Source: Phascolomyces articulosus (taxonomy: Eukaryota > Mucoromycota > Mucoromycetes > Mucorales > Lichtheimiaceae). From it: a stretch of DNA of 64,000 bases. The translations under genes and the position numbers were made by a program. The stretch is from assembly GCA_025677815.1 (NCBI GenBank), contig JAIXMP010000005.1:806001-870000 (forward strand), written 5' to 3'. The notes beneath the pieces are model-generated. The model was given only the letters and a program-made list of their open reading frames with translations, searched no databases and was not told the DNA's origin. This document shows, in pieces, positions 59,737-64,000 of this stretch (positions within the stretch are counted from its first letter, which is position 1; each line of letters opens with the position of its first letter).

Positions 59737-60298
59737 CGCGTTCTGCTGAGCCATAACATGGTATCAGTCAAATAATAATCACATTCAGGGTACCTTCTGT
59801 AATAATATATTTGTTATTGATGGGCAAATAGGTTAATTATTTGTATTTATGTATATAATTGACTAAATAGTGTGTTTATCCGAATGTTATGATTGAATTA
59901 ATAATACCATCATCAAAACAAAGCTTGGCCATAGTTGTCATTAGACCGAGTATACAGATGAATCGACACATAATACACAATCTTCTTTTTTTCTTTCTTT
60001 CTTTCATATATAATCAACTATAGATTATTACATGAAAACAGAAAATACACCTAGTAGTAGTATATTCAATAACAATATTTACTAATGGATGAAAAAGAAA
60101 GATTAAAAGAAAAAAGGCTAGACCAATTTTTTTTCTCTTCTTCTTTCTACCCATTTGTTACTCCCCCCATCTTTTTTTTTCTTAATTCTATATTGTTATT
60201 ATTAAACTATTTCTATTATTATTACACACACCATCCTATTTGATTTTGATCTGTTGATTAAAAGAAAAAAAAAAGTACATATATTATGTATGAAATAA

Positions 60299-60301
<3 letters not shown>

Positions 60302-60336
<35 letters not shown>
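60302..60336. repeat. (CT)n microsatellite
   Basis: About seventeen uninterrupted CT units. Confidence 0.9.
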
Positions 60337-60343
<7 letters not shown>

Positions 60344-61437
60344 TTTTTTTATATTGATATCTAGACAGAATACACCTTTACTAAGTATATGCACTGTCCG
60401 CTTTTCGGCGAATATATTTAGCTCTGCCTTTGTATATATAATAATATAGCTTATTTTTTTTTTTCAGTTGAGTTGAACACATGTGGAATACTGTATGGTA
60501 ACACCTATCTTTAAAGTTGTACTAAAAACACCAACACTTCTTTTTATTCAACAATCAACAAGAATATATATATATATATATATACATTCAACCTATATAA
60601 ATCTTAATTTCTATAAAACTATGACCGGTACAACCCACATGCATCTCATTACTTGGGGCCCTTCTTTTTATATATATATGTATATATAAAAGAGCGGATG
60701 ATTGATTAGGCGTTTTATAATATGATATAATTCATTATTTTTTGAAGGGCAGAATTTAATTTTTTTTTTATGTATATAATCATTGACTAAGCAAAACTAA
60801 AACATGAATTTAATCAAAAAAAAAAAAGGCGGAGAGAAAGAGTGAGTGAGAAAGAGAGGTACATGCATGATCTATTGTTATCCAGCAACAACATCAAAAA
60901 AAAACCATACTAAACCACAAAGTAATCAAGAATGAATAATTTTAGACATAGTTACCAAAACTCTAAAATAAATAATGAGTTTTCCTCTCTCTCTTTCTCT
61001 CTCTCTCCCCCACCCCCAATCTAGATCGGTAATTGAGCACGATGTTCTCAGGGACCAGCTTGTTCGAGTAATATGTTGTGTCCAGGTAAATTTTTCACCT
61101 GTCATTTTTTTTTTTACTATAAAACTTTTTTTTTTCCAAATAGATATCGAAACACATAACACCCACACACAAAATACAGATGACGTTTTTAGTAATTAGA
61201 TATATATTTTACCTTGTGTTTTTTTAATAGATGGATAGATAGATAGTTTACAAAGTATCATAAAAAAATTTTTTTAACATACGATAATATAATACAATCA
61301 AAAGTGAGAAAACTCATGTTTTTTTTGGGTGGGAGGGGGAATAGATGAAAAAAATAAATAAAAAATGGTTTGCTGGGAACAAGTATAAAAATGAAATTGC
61401 ATAGAAATATAAATATAATAAAAAGTTATGATAGTTA

Positions 61438-61860
61438 TTAAGTGGAAGAAGAAGTTGGAACACAAAATACATTACATATTTTAGTTTTTAAATAAAGTAA
61501 GATTGTACGAGACATTAACATGCGACGATAAGTAGAATGATTATTTCGTTGTTGTTGTTGTTGTTGTTGTTGATGATGATGATGATCTTGTCTTCTTTGA
61601 TCTGTATTGTCGTCGTTGTCATGGTTATCATTCGTATGAATAGAAGGAGGATGTTCGTTATTACTATTACTATGACTATGACTATGATTGGAATTGGAAT
61701 TGTTATTATCAGTCGTAGTATGGTTATTTAATTGATTTCCATTTTCTCGATTATTAGTTGGAGGAGGAGCTGGTGTTGGTGGATTAGGTGGTGGTGAAGG
61801 TCGACGTGGTGGACGAGGATTATTAGGTCGTGGATCTTTTAATCGACGACTAAACAACAT
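61438..61860 (-). CDS. Low-complexity Pro/Asn/His/Gln-rich ORF
   Basis: 140-codon frame from the ATG at 61860. A basic start (MLFSRRLKDPRP) is followed by a proline-rich stretch (about residues 10-36), an Asn/Ser/His-rich stretch, an Asp-rich stretch, and HHHH plus Q8, then a less biased tail YRRMLMSRTILLYLKTKICN. Splice-like signals upstream (a GTAAGT donor at about 61955 and an acceptor before 61978) suggest that it could be the last exon of a longer gene whose N-terminus begins near MNGYIKLIL at 62253, but I could not fix that model. No family is recognised; it may be a disordered regulator or not a gene. Confidence 0.35.
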   Translation of the reverse strand: MLFSRRLKDPRPNNPRPPRRPSPPPNPPTPAPPPTNNRENGNQLNNHTTTDNNNSNSNHSHSHSNSNNEHPPSIHTNDNHDNDDNTDQRRQDHHHHQQQQQQQQRNNHSTYRRMLMSRTILLYLKTKICNVFCVPTSSST

Positions 61861-63147
61861 GATACTAACTTATAGATAAGTATAAATAAAGAGTGAGAGA
61901 GAGAGAGAAGAAAAAAACGCGCACAGACATAAGATCTACAAGATCTCGGGACTTACAAAAATCCGATAATTGGGGGCAGACTAAAAAGTAGTTCTTTTTT
62001 TTTTTTTTGCAAATAATATATATTGAAATAATAATGTGAGAGTAATAATAAGTGGTAAGAGAGGGAGAAAGTAAAAAAGATTAAGACAAGAAAGGGAATG
62101 ATTTGCAAAGAAGTAACAGAAAAAGAAAAGAGAGGAAAAAAAAAAAAAAAAGAAGCTGGTGTAATAATAATGATATATATTTTTTTTTTCTACCCCGTTT
62201 TCGTCGATCTGCCCGCAAACACTCACAGAGTATGAGTTTAATGTAACCATTCATTTTTTTACTCCTAAACGTAAAGATGAGTTTTATCGGGAATCCATTC
62301 ACTGTTTGATGGTCTTGAATCAAGGAACGGATAAATAAATTTTGGGGGGAGGGTGAGAGGAAGAAAAAATCTTCTTGAACGATAATTTAGATATAAAAGA
62401 GGGCCCGAGCGTTTTTTTTTGATGATAATACAATAAATGATTATTATTGAATCATTTTAGTAAAGTTAACGTTTGATTTATTTTTAATGAAGTTTAAAAT
62501 ATAACATCTTATTCTAATCATCTATCTTTTTATTATTATTATTATTATCATACGTAACAAGTAAATAAAAAAGGGATGTGTTACAATAAACATCTTTTCT
62601 TTTATATAATACAAAGTTTTTCGTTTCACCGATAACTTTTTTTTTGATACTAAGCGAAATATATATAATATAATTAAGAATGATTTCAATGGGCATGTGT
62701 GTATGTGTGTGTGTGTGTGTGTGTAAAAAAAACTGATCTAAATTGGGCTTATATCACGATTTCGGATAGGATTTCTAAAAGCAGGGACCTGGTCATATTT
62801 TTTTTTGTACTCAAGTGCACGAACCCTCTTTTGGTGTTACCTCGAGGATTTTTCTGACATGTTCCAAATATAATATTGCTAAAGTGATGATGATGATGAT
62901 GATAATGGAATTGTTTTTTAAAAAGACTTTAATAAAAAGAAAGAAAGAAATTTATACAAAATTGTGTGTTGAATGAACTTTATACAATGAAAAGAGTTGA
63001 TAGATATATATAATAATAATAAGAGTAATAATTTTTTTTTGCCGTGTTGAACATTGGCTTAATAGAAATGCAAATAGAATGGAATTTGGGAATATAAAAA
63101 AGAGTTTTTTTAGCTTTTTTTTTTTACTTCCCTAATGGTTCTATATT
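61861..63147. other. Non-coding region upstream of the low-complexity ORF and downstream of SHMT
   Basis: AT-rich with a (GT)n run at 62704-62724, (TTA)n near 62531-62548 and (ATG)n near 62886-62903. It may contain upstream exons of the preceding ORF. The part next to 63148 is the SHMT 3' UTR. Confidence 0.45.
62704..62724. repeat. (GT)n microsatellite
   Basis: About ten GT units. Confidence 0.85.
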
Positions 63148-64000
63148 TTAGATAGAAACAGTAGACTTGATAGTAGTAGGGTCGAAACCAGGCATAGGAT
63201 AGCTACGAGCAAATTCAACCACTTCTTTCTTCAATTGAGCAATTTCTTCATTGCCTTCACAAGCAGCCACAAAGTCCTTCATCAATTTGGAACCAGCTTG
63301 TTCTTGTACCTTCAAGGCAATTTGAACAGTACGATGCAAGTATTCACCGACCTTGACCATATCTTCTTCCTTCATGGAACGCGAAGTAAGAGCATTGGCA
63401 CCCAATCGAACACCACCGGGAGTGACAGCAGACTTGTCACCAGCAATAGAGTTCTTGTTGATAGTAATATGAACCATATCACAAATACGTTCAACCTTGG
63501 AACCAGTCAATTTTTGAGGCTTCAAATCCCAAAGAATCAAATGGTTAGAGGTACCACCACTGGATAACTTGTAACCATGACCCACAAGAACTTCAGCAAG
63601 TTTGTTAGCATTTGCAATGACTTGTTTGGCATATTGTTGGAATTCAGGAGAACCAGCTTGCTTAAGGGCGACAGCGACAGCAGCAATGGTGTTATTGTGA
63701 GGACCACCTTGGCAAGAGGGGAAAACAGCTTGGTTGATACGGTTTTCAAGATCATCACCCTTGTCACGACGGAAAAAGATCAAACCAGCACGGGGACCAC
63801 GTAAAGTCTTGTGGGTAGTAGTAGTGACAACATCACAGAAATCAAAGGGAGAAATGGCTTGTTTACCAGCAATCAAACCGGAAATATGGGCCATATCACA
63901 CATCAAATAAGCACCATGTTGATCAGCAATGCGACGCATGGTATCATATTCAAATTCACGTGGGTAAGCGGAGGCACCACAGATAAGAAGCTTGGGACGG
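63148..64000 (-). CDS. Serine hydroxymethyltransferase, 3' part (partial)
   Basis: PLP enzyme that interconverts serine and glycine while charging tetrahydrofolate with a one-carbon unit. The last ~283 residues are present as one open exon; the gene runs off the right end of the window. Visible family motifs are KLLICGASAYPREFEYD, the PLP-contacting AYLMCDMAHISGLIA, the Schiff-base lysine in VVTTTTHKTLRGPRAG, QAVFPSCQGGPHNNTIAA, SSGGTSNHLILWDL and TPGGVRLGANALTSR. The end FDPTTIKSTVSI has no obvious peroxisomal signal. Whether this is the cytosolic or the mitochondrial form cannot be told without the N-terminus. The frame is clean and codon bias is strong, which suggests an actively expressed gene. 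Confidence 0.96.
   Translation of the reverse strand, partial: RPKLLICGASAYPREFEYDTMRRIADQHGAYLMCDMAHISGLIAGKQAISPFDFCDVVTTTTHKTLRGPRAGLIFFRRDKGDDLENRINQAVFPSCQGGPHNNTIAAVAVALKQAGSPEFQQYAKQVIANANKLAEVLVGHGYKLSSGGTSNHLILWDLKPQKLTGSKVERICDMVHITINKNSIAGDKSAVTPGGVRLGANALTSRSMKEEDMVKVGEYLHRTVQIALKVQEQAGSKLMKDFVAACEGNEEIAQLKKEVVEFARSYPMPGFDPTTIKSTVSI

Larger units (their letters stand above)
55243..61437. other. Long microsatellite-rich non-coding region
   Basis: More than 6 kb without a convincing gene. Short frames are low-complexity or random. It contains (TA)n/(TG)n runs near 55590-55624, (AT)n near 56490-56511, poly-T at 56758-56775, (ATGT)n at 59706-59736, (CT)n at 60302-60336 and further CT runs near 60986-61007. 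A minus-strand frame at 57574-57759 has somewhat protein-like composition but no support. Confidence 0.5.

Noticed and set aside
55243..61437. Several frames of 60-90 codons on both strands
   Set aside because: Low-complexity or AT-driven composition, no splice-linked partners and no recognisable motifs.
1..64000. Search for tRNA, rRNA and CRISPR arrays
   Set aside because: No convincing tRNA A/B box pair, rRNA-like block or regularly spaced repeat array was seen by eye; a covariance-model scan would be needed to be certain.

Overview
The window looks like nuclear DNA of an early-diverging fungus, most likely Mucoromycota (Mucorales). This is inferred from AT-rich DNA with many homopolymers and microsatellites, many short introns (about 50-110 bases, GTAAGT/GTATGT donors, TATAG/ACAG acceptors) and a fungal set of housekeeping genes. 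Exon models below were built by hand; nearly all close with whole reading frames and conserved family motifs.

Layout. (1) 1-9.1 kb: two minus-strand genes with the same intron phases, the second encoding a Cys/His-rich putative transcription factor. They are probably tandem paralogues. A ~2.9 kb PIF/Harbinger DNA transposon (3.85-6.75 kb), carrying a DDE transposase and a minus-strand Myb/SANT-like second ORF, lies between them. (2) 9.1-13.4 kb: mostly non-coding, with a ~100-bp tandem duplication and one orphan ORF. (3) 13.4-34.98 kb: a dense block of conserved genes: DBP10 helicase, a THOC5-like protein, PWP2, a methyltransferase-like protein, a CCDC28-like protein, an EBP1/PA2G4-like protein, OHCU decarboxylase (peroxisomal PTS1), V-ATPase subunit H and MIC60. 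(4) 35-44.8 kb: a gene-poor, decayed region with one intact-looking HET-domain gene, two copies of a pogo-like terminal repeat on either side of it, a ~160-bp-arm inverted repeat and broken ORF fragments. (5) 44.8-55.2 kb: a GT49 (LARGE-like) glycosyltransferase, a CCDC124 homologue and a 21-exon ABCC/MRP transporter. (6) 55.2-63.1 kb: long microsatellite-rich non-coding DNA with one low-complexity ORF. (7) 63.1-64 kb: the 3' part of a serine hydroxymethyltransferase gene.

Several genes serve ribosome biology (DBP10, PWP2, EBP1, CCDC124), but they are not an operon and no joint regulation can be claimed. Two gene pairs are divergent over about 210 bp (PWP2/methyltransferase and CCDC124/ABCC) and probably share promoters. 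The most unusual items are the Harbinger element with a canonical A AAA AAA slippery heptamer at the frame break of its transposase, the HET-domain gene in a repeat-rich island, and the long inverted repeat at 41.7-42.2 kb.
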